From: Ignavibacterium sp.
Lineage (GTDB): Bacteria; Bacteroidota; Ignavibacteria; Ignavibacteriales; Ignavibacteriaceae
Direction of reading: 5' to 3'
DNA length: 64,000 bases
Assembly (NCBI RefSeq): GCF_025998815.1
Contig: NZ_AP026678.1
Location: forward strand, 3,410,001-3,474,000
In this document: one piece after another, positions 19,401-30,489 of the stretch
How positions within the stretch are numbered: the first letter of the stretch is position 1
Layout of the letters: each line of letters begins with the position of its first letter
The notes under the pieces: generated by a model
Databases searched by the model: none
What the model saw: the letters and a program-made list of their open reading frames with translations, nothing else
What the model was told of the DNA's origin: nothing
Translations under genes and position numbers: made by a program

Positions 19401-20670
19401 GAAATATGATGTTCCTTACGGTGCAGAGCTTCTCGTAAACGATGGACAACCTGTTAAAAAGCGTCAACCGCTTTACAATCACGATCCTTATAACTCTTTG
19501 ATTATCACAGATGTTGCCGGTGTTGTAAAATTTGTTGATCTGATTGATGGGGTAACTTTACAACAAGTTACTGACGAGCAAACTGGACATGTTCAGAAAG
19601 TTGTACTGGAATCAAAAGATAAAAATCTAACCCCAAGCATTTTAATTAAAGCAGAAAACGGAGAAGTTAAATCGTTCAACTTACCTGTTAGATCATATCT
19701 GAGTGTTGAAGAAGGAGAATCGGTTTCCGCCGGAACTACACTTGCAAAAATCTCAAAGCAAACAGCTAAGAGTAGAGATATCACAGGTGGTCTGCCTCGT
19801 GTTACTGAATTGTTTGAAGCCCGAAGCCCTCACGAACCAGCTATCGTTTCAGAGATTGAAGGTATAGTAAAGTTCGGTTCAAGGAAGAAAGGAGCCAGAG
19901 AAATTATTGTCCAGGCAGTTGACGGCTCGGATGAGAAGAGATATAGTGTTCCGTTGCAAAGACATATTCTTGTTCAGGATGGTGACGAAATTCCTGCCGG
20001 TGAAAAAATAACAGACGGGCCAGTTAATCCGCACGATATTCTTGCTATCAAAGGAACGAGTGCAGTTCAGGAATATCTTGTAAATGAAATACAGGATGTT
20101 TACAGACTTCAAGGTGTTAAGATTAATGATAAGCACATTGAGGTAATAGTTAGACAAATGTTGCAGAAAGTGAAAGTTGTTTCTCCCGGAGATACAAAAT
20201 TCCTTGAAGAAGATTTAGTTGATCGTGTAGAATTTATTCAGGAAAATAACCGTATTTCAAATATGGTTTACATTGAAGATAAGGGTGATTCTAAATTTAA
20301 GAATGGTCAATTGATAACTAAGAGCAAATACAGAGAAATTAATGCTGATCTGAAGAAGAAAGGTAAAAAGGAAATTATTGCTAGAGATGCTGAGCCAGCA
20401 ACATTTGAACATATACTTTTAGGAATTACCCAGGCAGCACTTTCAACTGAGAGCTTCTTATCTGCGGCTTCATTCCAGGAAACAACAAAGGTACTGGCAA
20501 ATGCTGCAATAGAAGCCAAAACTGATCACTTACTCGGATTAAAAGAAAATATTGTAATGGGTCATCTGATTCCAGCCGGAACAGGATTGAAAAAATACAG
20601 AAACATCATCCTTAAATCCGAAGAAGCAGAACCTAAAGAATCTGAGATTAAGGAAAGTCAAAGTAATTAG
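16420..20670 (+). CDS. rpoC: DNA-directed RNA polymerase subunit beta'
   Basis: The 1416-aa beta' subunit. The catalytic magnesium motif NADFDGD is at 469-475 (Asp471, Asp473, Asp475). The N-terminal zinc finger uses [19 protein letters not shown], and the second zinc site has [11 protein letters not shown]. The bridge-helix/trigger-loop region includes [19 protein letters not shown] and [21 protein letters not shown] (two adjacent segments). A Glu/Ser-rich tail ends the protein. Its length is close to the E. coli protein. AGGAG lies before the ATG. A short palindrome (about 20672-20690) follows the stop. Confidence 0.98.
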   Translation: MAFRIQENAMKDINSITISLASPDDILGRSYGEVTKPETINYRTFRPEKDGLFCEKIFGPTRDWECYCGKYKRIRYKGIICDRCGVEVTQKSVRRERMGHIALAVPIVHIWFFRTQPSKIGNIIGLSLKELEKVIYYESYLVLNPGPTGLNRLDLISEEQYYEVLNSLPDGNEKLDDEDPKKFVARIGGDAVREILRKTNIEQLSTELREQLKTETSQQKKQDLLKRLRVIEAFKEEEGKVPNRPEWMVLSYIPVIPPELRPLVPLEGGRFATSDLNDLYRRVIIRNNRLKRLIDIKAPEVILRNEKRMLQEAVDALFDNSRRGSAVRSDSNRPLKSLSDMLKGKQGRFRQNLLGKRVDYSGRSVIVVGPELKLHQCGLPKDMAVELFKPFIIRKLIERGHNKTVKSARKVVDRKDPIIWEILAKIIEGHPVLLNRAPTLHRLGIQAFQPVLIDERAIQLHPMVCTAFNADFDGDQMAVHVPLSYEAQLEAMLLMLSSHNILSPQNGSPIVIPTQDIVLGCYYLTKMKEGDLGEGMTFSSPEEVLIAYDNKVVGLHAKIKVRIDGQMIETTVGRIIFNQIVPKEMGFINQLLVKKAFSSIIGKMFMKLGNKVTAKFLDDLKDLGFRYATAGGISVSFIDMVVPEEKDTLIAQANKKVEAILNEHEMGVITDAERYNKIIDVWTHTTNNVARALMEKIRHHNQGFNSLHMMVDSGARGSQEQVRQLAGMRGLMMKPQKSLTGQAGEIIENPIVANFKEGLSVLEYFISTHGARKGLADTALKTADAGYLTRRLVDVSQDVIITEEDCGTILGIEVKALKDVEEEREPLAERITGRVVQQDVYDPRTDELIIEAGNMVTEEIAERIEDANIDSVYIRTVLTCESKRGVCAKCYGRNLTTGKMVEIGEAVGIIAAQSIGEPGTQLTLRTFHLGGTSSRIASQSQVETNTDGIVKYERIQFVEKIERDPFGGPDIKVKVVTGRRGVIEILDENNRQLKKYDVPYGAELLVNDGQPVKKRQPLYNHDPYNSLIITDVAGVVKFVDLIDGVTLQQVTDEQTGHVQKVVLESKDKNLTPSILIKAENGEVKSFNLPVRSYLSVEEGESVSAGTTLAKISKQTAKSRDITGGLPRVTELFEARSPHEPAIVSEIEGIVKFGSRKKGAREIIVQAVDGSDEKRYSVPLQRHILVQDGDEIPAGEKITDGPVNPHDILAIKGTSAVQEYLVNEIQDVYRLQGVKINDKHIEVIVRQMLQKVKVVSPGDTKFLEEDLVDRVEFIQENNRISNMVYIEDKGDSKFKNGQLITKSKYREINADLKKKGKKEIIARDAEPATFEHILLGITQAALSTESFLSAASFQETTKVLANAAIEAKTDHLLGLKENIVMGHLIPAGTGLKKYRNIILKSEEAEPKESEIKESQSN

Positions 20671-20723
20671 GTGTGAATTATAATCACACACTAAAATGAG
20701 TTTAATAATTTTAGTTCTATTTT

Positions 20724-20755
20724 CTTGACAAAATTTGAACTAAAGGATATATTTG
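20724..20755 (+). promoter_or_regulatory. Strong promoter for the str/S10 block
   Basis: TTGACA (20725-20730) is followed after 17 nt by TATATTTG (20748-20755). It fits both the classical sigma-70 pattern and the Bacteroidota pattern (CTTG-N20-TATATTTG). The start of transcription should fall near 20762, about 35 nt before rpsL. Confidence 0.85.
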
Positions 20756-20796
20756 AAGTCTGAAAAAATTTGAAAAGTTAAACATTAGGAGATTTT

Positions 20797-21174
20797 GTGC
20801 CCACAATAAATCAATTAGTTAGAAAAGGAAGAGTTAAAATTCTTTCTAAAAACAAGGCTCCGGCATTAGAAGGTTGTCCTCAGAAGAGGGGTGTTTGTAC
20901 AAGAGTTTACACTACAACTCCTAAAAAGCCTAACTCAGCACTTAGAAAAGTTGCCCGTGTTAGACTTACAAACAATATTGAAGTGACAGCTTATATTCCC
21001 GGTGAAGGGCACAATTTGCAGGAGCACTCACTTGTTATGATTCGTGGTGGTAGAGTAAAAGATTTACCTGGTGTTCGATACCATATAATCAGAGGAACCC
21101 TCGACACCAGTGGTGTTGAAGATCGTAAAAAAGGACGTTCTAAATACGGAGCTAAAAAACCAAAAGCTAAATAA
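20797..21174 (+). CDS. rpsL: 30S ribosomal protein S12
   Basis: A 125-aa S12, a decoding-centre protein. The streptomycin-related segments [16 protein letters not shown] and [17 protein letters not shown] are wild type (Lys and Pro at the usual resistance sites), so no resistance allele is present. The start is GTG at 20797 with AGGAG at 20787-20791. It is the first gene after the strong promoter at 20724-20755. The next gene, rpsG, starts 2 nt after its stop. Confidence 0.97.
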   Translation: MPTINQLVRKGRVKILSKNKAPALEGCPQKRGVCTRVYTTTPKKPNSALRKVARVRLTNNIEVTAYIPGEGHNLQEHSLVMIRGGRVKDLPGVRYHIIRGTLDTSGVEDRKKGRSKYGAKKPKAK

Positions 21175-21176
21175 TT

Positions 21177-21644
21177 ATGAGAAAACGAAGAGCAGAAAAA
21201 AGATATGTAAAGCCAGACCCTAAATACAATGATGTATTGGTGGCTAAATTTATAAACAGTATAATGCTTCGCGGTAAGAAATCTACCGCAAGAAATATTG
21301 TTTATACAGCATTTGATATTATTGAAGAAAAATCTAAAAAATCCGGACTCGAAGTTTTTAAGAAAGCTATTTCAAATGTAGCTCCGGTTATTGAAGTTAG
21401 AAGCCGTAGAGTTGGTGGTGCTACTTATCAGGTCCCAACTGAAGTAAGACCTGAAAGAAGAACTGCGCTGGCAATGAGATGGATTAAAACTTACTCACGT
21501 GCCCGCGGAGAAAAATCTATGGCTGCAAAATTAGCGGGTGAACTTTTAGCTGCATCAAATAATGAAGGTTCCTCAGTTAAGAAAAAGGAAGATACTCACA
21601 AAATGGCAGAAGCCAATAAGGCGTTTGCACACTTTAAATGGTAA
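21177..21644 (+). CDS. rpsG: 30S ribosomal protein S7
   Basis: A 155-aa S7, the primary organiser of the 3' major domain (head) of 16S rRNA. Conserved pieces are [23 protein letters not shown], and the rRNA-binding [19 protein letters not shown] with MRWI following. It starts 2 nt after rpsL, so it is probably translated by coupling. fusA follows after 17 nt. Gene order rpsL-rpsG-fusA-tuf is the classical str operon. Confidence 0.97.
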   Translation: MRKRRAEKRYVKPDPKYNDVLVAKFINSIMLRGKKSTARNIVYTAFDIIEEKSKKSGLEVFKKAISNVAPVIEVRSRRVGGATYQVPTEVRPERRTALAMRWIKTYSRARGEKSMAAKLAGELLAASNNEGSSVKKKEDTHKMAEANKAFAHFKW

Positions 21645-21661
21645 GGTAGGTTTAGAAATCA

Positions 21662-23761
21662 ATGGCAAATAAGATAAGTATAGATAAAGTTCGTAATATT
21701 GGGATTATGGCTCACATTGATGCCGGTAAAACCACAACTACAGAAAGAATTCTGTATTATACCGGCAAAACGCATCGAATTGGTGAAGTACACGATGGTG
21801 CAGCAACAATGGACTGGATGGAGCAGGAAAAAGAGCGTGGTATTACAATTACCAGTGCTGCTACTACCTGTTATTGGAATAACCATCAGATTAATATAAT
21901 TGATACTCCTGGTCACGTTGATTTTACAGTTGAAGTTGAAAGATCATTAAGAGTTTTGGATGGAGCAGTTGCATTATTTTGTGCTGTGGGTGGTGTTGAA
22001 CCTCAGTCTGAAACAGTCTGGCGTCAGGCAGATAAATATGGTGTACCGAGAATCGCTTTTGTAAATAAAATGGATAGAATTGGTGCGGATTTTTACCACG
22101 CAGTTGAGATGATGAGGGAAAGACTTGGTGCAAACGCGATTCCAATCAATCTGCCAATTGGTGAAGGCGATATGTTCGTGGGTGTGATTGATTTAATTCA
22201 GAACAATGCAAGAATGTATCACGAAGACAGCTTAGGTACTACCTATGATGAAATAGCTGTTCCCAAAGATTTACAGGAGATTACTAATAAGTACAGAACC
22301 CAAATGCTTGAAGCAGTTTCTGATGTGGATGATACATTGCTCGAGAAATATTTGGAAGGTAAAGAAATAACTCCTGATGAAATTAAATCTGTTCTTAGAA
22401 GAGCAACCATTGAACTTAAAATTGTTCCTGTTCTCTGTGGTTCTTCTTTCAAAAACAAAGGCGTGCAGAAACTTCTTGATGCAGTTGTTGATTTCTTACC
22501 ATCGCCAGCTGATTTGAAAGAGATTGAAGCTCATCATATTGGAATGAATGATATTGTAAAGAGAAAAATTGATGAAAATGAGAAATTCACTGCATTAGCT
22601 TTCAAAATAATGAATGACCCTTATGTAGGTAAATTAACATTCTTCAGAGTTTACTCAGGTACACTTTCAAGCGGTTCTTATGTTTTTAATTCGGTTAGCG
22701 GAAAAAAAGAGAGAATTAGCAGACTTCTTCAAATGCACGCTAATCATAGAGAGGAAATAAGTGAGGTAAGAGCAGGAGATATTGCTGCCGCAGTTGGATT
22801 GAAATTTACTAAAACAGGTGATACTCTTTGTACAGAAAATGATCCTGTTGTACTTGAACGAATGACATTTCCTGAACCAGTTATTCAGATTGCTATCGAA
22901 CCAAAAACAAAAGCTGATCAGGATAAATTATCAGAAGCTTTATCCAAGCTTTCAGACGAGGATCCGACATTTAAAGTTAAGGTTGATGAAGAGACTGGTC
23001 AGACATTAATTAGCGGAATGGGTGAGTTACACTTAGAGATCATCGTTGATAGAATGAAAAGAGAATTTAAAGTTGAAGCTAATATTGGAAAACCACAGGT
23101 TGCTTACAGAGAAACAATTACCAGTACTGTTCAGGCAGAAGGAAAGTTTGTTAAGCAGTCTGGTGGAAGAGGAAAATATGGTCATGTTTGGATTGAAGTT
23201 TCGCCGAATGAACCAGGTAAAGGGTATGAATTTATAAATGCGATTGTTGGTGGTGTTGTTCCTAAAGAATACATTCCGGCAGTTTCACAGGGAATTCAGG
23301 ATGCAATGAAGAATGGTGTTATTGCCGGATTCCCAATGGTAGATATTAAAGCAAAGCTATACGATGGATCATATCACGATGTAGACTCAGATGAAATTTC
23401 ATTCAGAGTTGCAGGATCAATGGCATTTCAGGCTGCCGCCCGAAAAGCTAACCCTGTATTACTCGAACCAATTATGTCTGTTGAAGTTATCACACCCGAG
23501 GAATACCTCGGAGATGTTATGGGAGATTTGAACTCCCGTAGAGGAAAGATAGAAGGATTTTCTGCAAGAAAAGATGCTCAGGTAATAAAAGCTTTTGTAC
23601 CATTGTCTGAAATGTTTGGTTACGCAACCATATTAAGATCAATGACACAGGGAAGAGCTTTATATACAATGCAATTTGATCATTACGCAGAAGTGCCAAA
23701 ATCAATTGCAGAAGAAATTGCAGAAAAATCAACATCAAAGAGATCAACAGCAACTACATAA
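21662..23761 (+). CDS. fusA: Elongation factor G
   Basis: A 699-aa translational GTPase that drives translocation and, with RRF, ribosome recycling. G1 is [20 protein letters not shown]3 is DTPGHVDFT and G4 is [10 protein letters not shown]. The switch I region ([15 protein letters not shown]) and domain IV with its [13 protein letters not shown] loop are complete. AGG-type spacing before the ATG is weak (TAGGTTTAGAAATC). Only one EF-G is visible here; the presence of a second copy elsewhere cannot be judged. Confidence 0.97.
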   Translation: MANKISIDKVRNIGIMAHIDAGKTTTTERILYYTGKTHRIGEVHDGAATMDWMEQEKERGITITSAATTCYWNNHQINIIDTPGHVDFTVEVERSLRVLDGAVALFCAVGGVEPQSETVWRQADKYGVPRIAFVNKMDRIGADFYHAVEMMRERLGANAIPINLPIGEGDMFVGVIDLIQNNARMYHEDSLGTTYDEIAVPKDLQEITNKYRTQMLEAVSDVDDTLLEKYLEGKEITPDEIKSVLRRATIELKIVPVLCGSSFKNKGVQKLLDAVVDFLPSPADLKEIEAHHIGMNDIVKRKIDENEKFTALAFKIMNDPYVGKLTFFRVYSGTLSSGSYVFNSVSGKKERISRLLQMHANHREEISEVRAGDIAAAVGLKFTKTGDTLCTENDPVVLERMTFPEPVIQIAIEPKTKADQDKLSEALSKLSDEDPTFKVKVDEETGQTLISGMGELHLEIIVDRMKREFKVEANIGKPQVAYRETITSTVQAEGKFVKQSGGRGKYGHVWIEVSPNEPGKGYEFINAIVGGVVPKEYIPAVSQGIQDAMKNGVIAGFPMVDIKAKLYDGSYHDVDSDEISFRVAGSMAFQAAARKANPVLLEPIMSVEVITPEEYLGDVMGDLNSRRGKIEGFSARKDAQVIKAFVPLSEMFGYATILRSMTQGRALYTMQFDHYAEVPKSIAEEIAEKSTSKRSTATT

Positions 23762-23807
23762 TTCAGAATTAAAAAACTAAAAGAAGAAAAATAAAAAGGA
23801 GATTCCG

Positions 23808-25013
23808 ATGGCTAAAGAAAAATTTGACAGGAGTAAACCTCACGTTAACGTAGGTACTATTGGTCACGTAGATCATGGTAAAACTACTTTAACTGCAGCC
23901 ATTACAATGGCTCTTGCAAAAAAAGGTTTATCCCAGGTAAGAACATTCGATAGTATTGACAATGCCCCTGAAGAAAGAGAAAGAGGTATTACTATCGCAA
24001 CTGCTCACGTAGAATACTCTACTGAGAAAAGACACTACGCACATGTTGACTGTCCTGGTCACGCAGACTATGTTAAAAACATGATCACTGGTGCAGCTCA
24101 GATGGACGGAGCTATTCTTGTAGTTGCTGCAACTGATGGTCCTATGCCTCAAACAAGAGAGCACATTCTTTTAGCTCGTCAGGTTGGTGTTCCAAGAATA
24201 GTTGTATTTATGAATAAGATCGATATGGTTGATGATCCTGAATTGATTGAATTAGTTGAAGTAGAGTTAAGAGATCTTTTATCCAAATATGAATTCCCGG
24301 GTGATGAGATTCCAATTATCAAAGGTTCTGCTTTGAAAGCTCTTGAAGCAGGACAGGAAAATGCCCCTGTAGATGACCCAAGATATCAGTGCATTTGGGA
24401 CTTAATGGATGCTGTTGACAGCTACATTCCATTACCAGAAAGAGATATTGATAAACCATTCTTAATGCCTGTTGAGGATGTATTCTCAATTACAGGTCGT
24501 GGTACAGTTGCTACTGGTAGAGTAGAAAGAGGTAGAGTAAAATTAAACGAAGAAGTTGAGTTGATTGGTTTAGGTGTTCACAAGAAAACAGTTGTTACCG
24601 GTATTGAAATGTTCAGAAAAGAACTTGATGAAGCTATTGCTGGTGATAACGCAGGATTACTTTTGAGAGGTGTTGATAAAAAAGAAATCGAAAGAGGAAT
24701 GGTATTGGCTAAGCCAGGTTCAATTACTCCACACAAGAAATTTGAAGGTGAAGTTTACATTCTTTCAAAAGATGAAGGTGGAAGACACACACCATTTTTT
24801 AACGGTTACAGACCACAGTTCTATTTCAGAACTACTGATGTTACCGGTGTTGCTCAGTTGCCAGAAGGAACAGAAATGGTTATGCCAGGTGACAATGTAA
24901 GATTGACTGTTGAATTAATTTCTGAAATAGCTATGGAAGAAGGATTAAGATTCGCTATTCGTGAAGGTGGTAGAACTGTTGGTGCTGGTGTTGTAACAAA
25001 GATCATTGAATAA
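23808..25013 (+). CDS. tuf: Elongation factor Tu
   Basis: The 401-aa GTPase that delivers aminoacyl-tRNA. G1 is [11 protein letters not shown]3 is [12 protein letters not shown] and G4 is NKIDMVDD. The effector loop [15 protein letters not shown] is intact, and domains 2 and 3 carry the usual [13 protein letters not shown] and [17 protein letters not shown] is 8 nt before the ATG. Codon use looks optimised for high expression. It is followed by a strong terminator at 25029-25055. In many bacteria a tuf copy lies near the tRNA-Thr/Trp cluster; none is present there in this window. Confidence 0.98.
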   Translation: MAKEKFDRSKPHVNVGTIGHVDHGKTTLTAAITMALAKKGLSQVRTFDSIDNAPEERERGITIATAHVEYSTEKRHYAHVDCPGHADYVKNMITGAAQMDGAILVVAATDGPMPQTREHILLARQVGVPRIVVFMNKIDMVDDPELIELVEVELRDLLSKYEFPGDEIPIIKGSALKALEAGQENAPVDDPRYQCIWDLMDAVDSYIPLPERDIDKPFLMPVEDVFSITGRGTVATGRVERGRVKLNEEVELIGLGVHKKTVVTGIEMFRKELDEAIAGDNAGLLLRGVDKKEIERGMVLAKPGSITPHKKFEGEVYILSKDEGGRHTPFFNGYRPQFYFRTTDVTGVAQLPEGTEMVMPGDNVRLTVELISEIAMEEGLRFAIREGGRTVGAGVVTKIIE

Positions 25014-25028
25014 AAAATTATGTTTGCT

Positions 25029-25055
25029 GAAAAGGGAGATAACTTCTCCCTTTTC
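25029..25055 (+). terminator. Terminator between tuf and rpsJ
   Basis: A perfect 11-bp stem (GAAAAGGGAGA at 25029-25039 with TCTCCCTTTTC at 25045-25055), 5-nt loop, with the T-rich right arm continuing TTATCT. It is strong enough to end most str transcripts. rpsJ starts only 28 nt downstream. Confidence 0.8.
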
Positions 25056-25083
25056 TTATCTAATAAAATAAGGAGAATTTTAA

Positions 25084-25392
25084 GTGCCCGGACAAAAGAT
25101 TAGAATAAAGTTGAAATCGTACGATCATATTCTGATTGATAAATCAACAGAAAAAATTATCAAAACAGTTAGAAGCACTGGTGCTGTTGTATCTGGACCC
25201 ATTCCGCTTCCGACAAAAAAGACTGTTTTTACTGTTTTAAGATCTCCTCATGTTGATAAGAAATCCAGAGAACAGTTTGAAACCAGGGCACATAAAAGAA
25301 TCATTGATATACACAATTCAAACAACAAAACCGTCGAATCTTTAAGTAAGCTTGATATTCCGGCGGGTGTTGATATTGAGATTAAGCTTTAA
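25084..25392 (+). CDS. rpsJ: 30S ribosomal protein S10
   Basis: A 102-aa S10, also NusE, which joins NusB and NusG in antitermination. Signatures are [14 protein letters not shown], the [11 protein letters not shown] loop and [19 protein letters not shown]. The start is GTG at 25084 with AGGAG at 25071-25075. It heads the S10 cluster, directly behind the tuf terminator, so its expression needs read-through or an internal promoter. rplC overlaps or nearly overlaps its stop. Confidence 0.97.
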   Translation: MPGQKIRIKLKSYDHILIDKSTEKIIKTVRSTGAVVSGPIPLPTKKTVFTVLRSPHVDKKSREQFETRAHKRIIDIHNSNNKTVESLSKLDIPAGVDIEIKL

Positions 25393-25409
25393 TGAATATT
25401 GGAGAAAAG

Positions 25410-26033
25410 ATGTCTGGTATCATCGGAAAAAAATTAGGAATGACAAGTATTTTTGGAAATGAAGGTGAAGTCATTCCGGTTACCGTGATTGAAGCAGGAC
25501 CTTGCACTGTGGTTGATATTAAGACCACAGAAAAAGATGGTTATCAGGCGCTTCAGTTAGGTTTTGGAAGTGTGAAGGAGAAAAAAGTAAATAAACCTTT
25601 GGCAGGTCATTTTAAGAAAAATAATCTTTCACCAAAACGTGTACTTAAAGAATTCAAAAACTTTAATGTATCGGAATTCAAAATTGGAGATGAGATAAAA
25701 TGCTCAATCTTCAGCGAAGGTGATATCATTAAAGTTTCAGGTAAAAGCAAAGGAAAAGGTTTTCAAGGTGTTGTTAAAAGACATGGTTTTGGTGGAATTG
25801 GAATGACCACTCACGGTCAAAGTGATCGTGTAAGAGCTCCGGGATCAATTGGTGCAAGTTCATATCCCTCAAGAGTATTTAAAGGTCAGAGAATGGCTGG
25901 AAGAATGGGCTATGAGAATGTAACCGTAAGAGGATTAAAAGTTGTAAAAGTTGATCCTGAAAGAAATTTAATTTTTGTTAAGGGAGCTGTTCCCGGTGCA
26001 ATTAACTCTATAGTAGAACTGATAAAGAATTAA
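25410..26033 (+). CDS. rplC: 50S ribosomal protein L3
   Basis: L3, an early assembly protein near the peptidyl-transferase centre. The frame opens at ATG 25392, which overlaps the rpsJ stop, but ATG 25410 ([12 protein letters not shown]) is the likelier start. It has GGAG 5-6 nt upstream and gives the usual L3 N-terminus (207 aa). The loop [20 protein letters not shown] and the segment [19 protein letters not shown] identify the family. rplD follows after 10 nt. Confidence 0.95.
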   Translation: MSGIIGKKLGMTSIFGNEGEVIPVTVIEAGPCTVVDIKTTEKDGYQALQLGFGSVKEKKVNKPLAGHFKKNNLSPKRVLKEFKNFNVSEFKIGDEIKCSIFSEGDIIKVSGKSKGKGFQGVVKRHGFGGIGMTTHGQSDRVRAPGSIGASSYPSRVFKGQRMAGRMGYENVTVRGLKVVKVDPERNLIFVKGAVPGAINSIVELIKN

Positions 26034-26043
26034 GTGGTAAAAA

Positions 26044-26691
26044 ATGACAGTTAATGTATTAAAAATAGATGGTTCAAAAAGCGGAGAGACAATCGAACTC
26101 TCTGAAAATATTTTCGCAATCGAACCTAATGACCACGCAATTTACCTTGATGTGAAAGCATACCTTGCTAACCAAAGACAAGGAACTCATAAGGCGAAGG
26201 AAAGAGGAGAAGTCAGAGGTGGTGGTAAGAAACCATGGAAACAAAAAGGTAGAGGCGGTGCTCGTGCAGGTACGATAAGATCACCTCTTTGGGTTGGTGG
26301 CGGAACTATTTTTGGACCAAGACCTAGAGATTACAGACAGGATTTACCTAAAAAGGTTAAACAGCTGGCTCGTAAATCTGCTTTAAGTTATAAAGTAAAA
26401 GATGAGCAGTTGATTGTTGTGGAAGATTTTTCTTTCGACAAACCGAAGACTAAAGATTTTGTTAATGTTCTTGAATCATTAAAATTATCAGGTAAGAAAG
26501 TTCTTTTGCTTACAGGCGATTATAAACCGGAAGTTTATAAATCAGGTCGTAACATACCAAAAGTTCAGGTACTTGAAGCTGCAAAAGCAACAACCTATGA
26601 TTTACTGAATAACCAGGTTCTGGTTATGCAAAAAAGTGCCGTGAATGTAATAGAAAATATTCTTTCAAAGAGTAGAGAGGCGGTGAACTAA
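26044..26691 (+). CDS. rplD: 50S ribosomal protein L4
   Basis: A 215-aa L4, part of the exit-tunnel constriction. The extended loop [18 protein letters not shown] followed by [14 protein letters not shown] is the macrolide-relevant tip and is unaltered. In E. coli L4 also represses the S10 operon; no matching leader is identifiable here. rplW starts 1 nt after its stop, suggesting translational coupling. Confidence 0.96.
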   Translation: MTVNVLKIDGSKSGETIELSENIFAIEPNDHAIYLDVKAYLANQRQGTHKAKERGEVRGGGKKPWKQKGRGGARAGTIRSPLWVGGGTIFGPRPRDYRQDLPKKVKQLARKSALSYKVKDEQLIVVEDFSFDKPKTKDFVNVLESLKLSGKKVLLLTGDYKPEVYKSGRNIPKVQVLEAAKATTYDLLNNQVLVMQKSAVNVIENILSKSREAVN

Positions 26692-26692
26692 T

Positions 26693-26986
26693 ATGCATCA
26701 GATTTTAATTAGACCGCTTATTACTGAAAAGATGACAAATCTTACTGCTGATAAAGGTAAATACGGATTTATTGTAAATCCTAAAGCAAATAAAATAGAA
26801 ATTAAAAAAGCAATTGAACAGAAATTTAATGTTCATGTAGTTGATGTTAAAACAATTAACTACAAAGGCAAAACTAAAACTCAATTCAGAAAAAGCGGTA
26901 GATTTGAAGGACGAACAGCAAAATTCAAAAAAGCGATCGTTACTCTTAAAGAAGGCGAAACAATAGAATTGTTTGAGCAAGTATAG
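26693..26986 (+). CDS. rplW: 50S ribosomal protein L23
   Basis: A 97-aa L23 at the tunnel exit, the docking site for trigger factor and SRP. The start [15 protein letters not shown] and the segment [19 protein letters not shown] are typical, as is the flexible loop [14 protein letters not shown]. It is embedded in the standard rplD-rplW-rplB order with 1 nt and 12 nt spacers. Confidence 0.96.
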   Translation: MHQILIRPLITEKMTNLTADKGKYGFIVNPKANKIEIKKAIEQKFNVHVVDVKTINYKGKTKTQFRKSGRFEGRTAKFKKAIVTLKEGETIELFEQV

Positions 26987-26998
26987 TCAGGATAAAAA

Positions 26999-27823
26999 AT
27001 GGGTATAAAAAAATTAAAACCAGTAACACCAGGAACAAGATTCAGAACTAATTTTACTTTTGAAGAAATTACCAAAGAAACACCTGAAAAATCATTATTA
27101 GTTTCTTTAACGAAATCTGGTGGTAGAAACAATTTAGGAAGAGTTACTGCAAGACATCGCGGTGGCGGACATAAAAGAAAATATCGTATCATAGATTTTA
27201 AACGCGATAAACATGGAATTCCTGCAAAGGTTTTTTCAATTGAATATGATCCGAACAGAACTTGCAGAATAGCACTATTACACTACGCTGATGGAGAAAA
27301 AAGATATATCATCGCTCCAGACGGATTAAAAGTTGGTGACTCAGTAATGTCTGGTCCTGGTAGTGAAATTAAAGTTGGTAATGCTCTTCCGCTTAAAGAA
27401 ATGCCATTAGGTTCATTTGTTCATAATGTGGAATTAAAACCAGGCAAAGGTGGACAGTTAGGAAGAAGCGCCGGAACATCACTTCAGCTTATGGCTCGCG
27501 AAGGTGATTATGCTCAGCTAAAAATGCCATCAGGCGAAGTGAGAATGGTAAGAAGTGAATGTTATGCAACTTATGGTGTGGTAGGAAATGCTGAACATGA
27601 AAATATAAGTATCGGTAAAGCAGGAAGAAGTCGTTGGCTTGGAATCAGACCTCATACAAGAGGAGTTGCGATGAATCCAGTTGATCATCCGATGGGTGGT
27701 GGAGAAGGAAAAACATCAGGTGGTGGTCATCCGGTTTCTCCGTGGGGTCAAAAAGCTAAAGGCTTGAAAACCAGAAAAAGAAAAAAACAATCAAACAAAT
27801 TCATTATTAAAAGACGTAAGTAA
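26999..27823 (+). CDS. rplB: 50S ribosomal protein L2
   Basis: A 274-aa L2, required for subunit association and peptidyl-transferase-centre assembly. The highly conserved C-terminal stretch [18 protein letters not shown] contains the functionally important His, and the SH3-like domain has [17 protein letters not shown]. Length is standard. It is followed after 17 nt by rpsS with AGGAATC before the start. Confidence 0.97.
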   Translation: MGIKKLKPVTPGTRFRTNFTFEEITKETPEKSLLVSLTKSGGRNNLGRVTARHRGGGHKRKYRIIDFKRDKHGIPAKVFSIEYDPNRTCRIALLHYADGEKRYIIAPDGLKVGDSVMSGPGSEIKVGNALPLKEMPLGSFVHNVELKPGKGGQLGRSAGTSLQLMAREGDYAQLKMPSGEVRMVRSECYATYGVVGNAEHENISIGKAGRSRWLGIRPHTRGVAMNPVDHPMGGGEGKTSGGGHPVSPWGQKAKGLKTRKRKKQSNKFIIKRRK

Positions 27824-27840
27824 GTAATAGGAATCACATT

Positions 27841-28125
27841 ATGCCAAGGTCGGTTAAAAAAGGTCCATTTGTAGATTATAAACTTTACGAAAAAGTTAAA
27901 AAGCTAAACGATACCAATCAGAAAAAAATTATTAAAACCTGGTCTCGTTCATCTACAATTATTCCTGAATTTGTCGGACACACTATTGCTGTTCATAATG
28001 GAAAACAAATGATTCCTGTTTACATCACTGAAAATATGGTGGGACACAAATTAGGTGAATTTGCACCGACCAGAATTTTCAGAGGTCATCCGGGAACAAA
28101 AGCTGATAAAGCAGCTAAAGGTTAA
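27841..28125 (+). CDS. rpsS: 30S ribosomal protein S19
   Basis: A 94-aa S19 of the 30S head near the A-site finger bridge. The N-terminus [12 protein letters not shown] and the C-terminal [18 protein letters not shown] are diagnostic. It lies between rplB and rplV as in most bacteria, with 17 nt and 21 nt gaps. Confidence 0.97.
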   Translation: MPRSVKKGPFVDYKLYEKVKKLNDTNQKKIIKTWSRSSTIIPEFVGHTIAVHNGKQMIPVYITENMVGHKLGEFAPTRIFRGHPGTKADKAAKG

Positions 28126-28146
28126 TAATTAGGTAGAGAAAGTATT

Positions 28147-28491
28147 ATGGAAGCCAGAGCAGTAAATAAATACATAGGTTCATCACCCAGAAAAATGAGA
28201 TTAGTTGTTGATCTCATCAGAGGTATGTCGGTTGAAAGAGCATTGGAAGTTTTACATTTTACTCCTAAAGCGGCAGCAAAGCATGTAGAAAAAACTTTAA
28301 GATCTGCTGTTGCCAATGCAGTAAATTCAAATGAGAATGAAAGAGTTGAACCTGAAAATTTGTATGTTAAAGAAGTTTATGTAAATCAAGGACCCACTTT
28401 AAAAAGAATTTCACCGGCACCTATGGGTCGTGCCTACAGAATTAGAAAAAGATCTTGTCATTTAACAATTGTAGTAGCCAGTAAAGCTTAA
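28147..28491 (+). CDS. rplV: 50S ribosomal protein L22
   Basis: A 114-aa L22 whose long beta-hairpin lines the exit tunnel. The core segment [19 protein letters not shown] and the hairpin [19 protein letters not shown] are intact, with no macrolide-type deletion in the loop. rpsC begins 17 nt downstream. Confidence 0.97.
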   Translation: MEARAVNKYIGSSPRKMRLVVDLIRGMSVERALEVLHFTPKAAAKHVEKTLRSAVANAVNSNENERVEPENLYVKEVYVNQGPTLKRISPAPMGRAYRIRKRSCHLTIVVASKA

Positions 28492-28508
28492 AATCAGGAG
28501 GAATATTT

Positions 28509-29150
28509 TTGGGACAGAAAACAAACCCGATCGGATTAAGAGTTGGAGTAATTAGAGGATGGGATTCCAACTGGTATGAAAAGAAATCATACGCTCCAAA
28601 GTTGAAGGAAGACAGTAAACTAAGAGCTTATATCAGAAACAGATTAAAGAAAGCTGGCATTTCAAGAATTGTAATTGATAGAACATCTAAGAATATTATA
28701 GTTAATATTCATACTTCGCGTCCGGGTGTTGTTATTGGTAAAAGCGGTAAAGAAATAACACAGCTCGAAGAAGAATTAAAAACAATCAGTAATAAAGATG
28801 TAAAAGTTCAGATATCCGAAATAAAAAGACCGGAACTCGATGCTTATCTGGTTGCTGAAAACATTGCCAGTCAGATTGAGGGAAGAGTCTCTTACAGAAG
28901 AGCAATGAAAATGGCAATCACTGCTGCAATGAGAATGGGTGCTGAGGGAATTAGAGTAATGTGTTCAGGACGTTTGGCTGGTGCTGAAATAGCAAGAGCT
29001 GAACAGTATAAGGAGGGAAGAATTCCTTTACACACTTTAAGAGCAGATATTGATTATGCAAATGGAAGAGCTGAAACAGTTTACGGCTCAATAGGAATTA
29101 AAGTTTGGATTTGCCGAGGAGAAATTCTGGGCAAAAGAGTTTCAGAATAA
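28509..29150 (+). CDS. rpsC: 30S ribosomal protein S3
   Basis: A 213-aa S3 at the mRNA entry channel. The N-terminus [19 protein letters not shown], the KH-domain loop [11 protein letters not shown] and the C-terminal [20 protein letters not shown] are all present. The start is TTG at 28509, supported by AGGAGG at 28497-28502 and by the exact family N-terminus (Gly as residue 2). rplP starts 21 nt after its stop. Confidence 0.97.
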   Translation: MGQKTNPIGLRVGVIRGWDSNWYEKKSYAPKLKEDSKLRAYIRNRLKKAGISRIVIDRTSKNIIVNIHTSRPGVVIGKSGKEITQLEEELKTISNKDVKVQISEIKRPELDAYLVAENIASQIEGRVSYRRAMKMAITAAMRMGAEGIRVMCSGRLAGAEIARAEQYKEGRIPLHTLRADIDYANGRAETVYGSIGIKVWICRGEILGKRVSE

Positions 29151-29171
29151 TTTTACCAGGAGTTTATTCTT

Positions 29172-29588
29172 ATGTTAATGCCCAAAAGAGTTAAATACAG
29201 AAAAGCACAAAGAGGTAGAAGAAAAGGTAAAGCTTATCGCGGTTCTTCAGTTGCTTTTGGTGATTTTGGATTAAAAGCCTTGGAACCAGCCTGGATTACA
29301 AGCAGACAGATTGAAGCTTGCAGAGTTGCTCTTTCAAGATCTATGAAAAGAGATGGTAAGGTTTGGATTAGAATTTTCCCTGATAAACCAGTTAGTAAAA
29401 AACCTCTTGAAACAAGAATGGGTAAAGGTAAAGGCGCTCCGGAATTTTGGGTTGCCGTTGTTAAACCAGGAAGAATAATGTTTGAAGTTGGTGGAGTTTC
29501 GAAAGAATTAGCTAACGAAGCTTTAAAACTTTGCTCTTATAAACTGCCAATTAAAACAAAAGTAGTTCAGAGACCTGATTACGAATAG
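29172..29588 (+). CDS. rplP: 50S ribosomal protein L16
   Basis: A 138-aa L16 near the A-site tRNA elbow. [19 protein letters not shown] is the classical start, so the first of two nearby ATGs is used. [20 protein letters not shown] and the central [16 protein letters not shown] confirm the family. CCAGGAG lies 8-9 nt upstream. It is followed closely by rpmC. Confidence 0.97.
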   Translation: MLMPKRVKYRKAQRGRRKGKAYRGSSVAFGDFGLKALEPAWITSRQIEACRVALSRSMKRDGKVWIRIFPDKPVSKKPLETRMGKGKGAPEFWVAVVKPGRIMFEVGGVSKELANEALKLCSYKLPIKTKVVQRPDYE

Positions 29589-29599
29589 AGGATTGTAAA

Positions 29600-29836
29600 A
29601 TGAAAATTTATGAAATAAGAGAAATGAGCACTGACGAGTTAATTAAAAGAATTCAGGAAGAAGAGAGAAATCTTGTTGATCTTCGTTTCTCTCATCATCT
29701 TAAACAATTGACTAACACTGCTAAACTAAAACTCGTCCGCAGAGATATTGCAAAAATGAAAACAGTTCTTAGAGAAAGAGAACTTAAAGCTCAGAAAGAA
29801 GCTAATAGCAAAACCAAAGAAGGAGCTAAATCTTAA
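29600..29836 (+). CDS. rpmC: 50S ribosomal protein L29
   Basis: A 78-aa two-helix protein next to L23 at the tunnel exit. The motif [19 protein letters not shown] is the L29 signature. It is slightly longer than the usual 60-70 residues because of a Lys/Glu tail. Its TAA overlaps the ATG of rpsQ by one base (TAATG), indicating coupled translation. Confidence 0.94.
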   Translation: MKIYEIREMSTDELIKRIQEEERNLVDLRFSHHLKQLTNTAKLKLVRRDIAKMKTVLRERELKAQKEANSKTKEGAKS

Positions 29837-30093
29837 TGGAAAAACGTTCGCTTAGAAAAACCAGAATTGGTATTGTTGTAAGTAATAAAATGGATAAAAC
29901 TATTACTGTTGCAATTGAAAGAAGAGTAGCTCATCCTATTTATAAAAAATATTTTAAGAAAACTACAAAGCTTATGGCTCACGATGAAAAAAGAGAATGC
30001 TCTGTTGGTGATAAAGTAAAAATTATGGAAACACGTCCTCTTAGCAAAAGAAAAAGATGGCGTTTAGTAGAAATTGTTGAAAAAGCCAAGTAA
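29836..30093 (+). CDS. rpsQ: 30S ribosomal protein S17
   Basis: An 85-aa OB-fold protein that binds 16S rRNA early in assembly. Signatures are [30 protein letters not shown] and [14 protein letters not shown]. Translation starts inside the rpmC stop codon. rplN follows after 15 nt with AAGGAG before its ATG. Confidence 0.96.
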   Translation: MEKRSLRKTRIGIVVSNKMDKTITVAIERRVAHPIYKKYFKKTTKLMAHDEKRECSVGDKVKIMETRPLSKRKRWRLVEIVEKAK

Positions 30094-30108
30094 GGAGTTT
30101 GATAAAAA

Positions 30109-30477
30109 ATGATTCAAGAAGAAACTAATCTTGTTGTAGCTGATAATTCCGGAGCCAAAAGAGTACGCTGTATAAGAGTACTCGGAGGCAGTAACAGAAG
30201 ATATGCTTCTGTTGGTGATACAATTGTTGTATCCGTGAAGTCAGCTATCCCTAATGGCGCTGTTAAAAAAGGCGAAGTTTCTAGAGCAGTTGTCGTTCGT
30301 ACCAAAAAAGAAGTCAGAAGAAAAGACGGAACTTATATCCGATTTGACGAAAACGCTGCAGTGCTTATTAACAACCAGGGCGAACCAAGAGGAACACGTA
30401 TTTTTGGTCCTGTTGCCCGTGAACTCAGAGAAAAACAATTTACAAAAATTGTGTCATTAGCTCCTGAAGTTTTATAA
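30109..30477 (+). CDS. rplN: 50S ribosomal protein L14
   Basis: A 122-aa L14, part of the intersubunit bridge region. [19 protein letters not shown] and the following RCIRVLGG, with [22 protein letters not shown] near the end (two adjacent conserved pieces), define the family. It is the first gene of the spc part of the cluster, and rplX follows 12 nt after its stop. Confidence 0.97.
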   Translation: MIQEETNLVVADNSGAKRVRCIRVLGGSNRRYASVGDTIVVSVKSAIPNGAVKKGEVSRAVVVRTKKEVRRKDGTYIRFDENAAVLINNQGEPRGTRIFGPVARELREKQFTKIVSLAPEVL

Positions 30478-30489
30478 GGATTTATGAGA

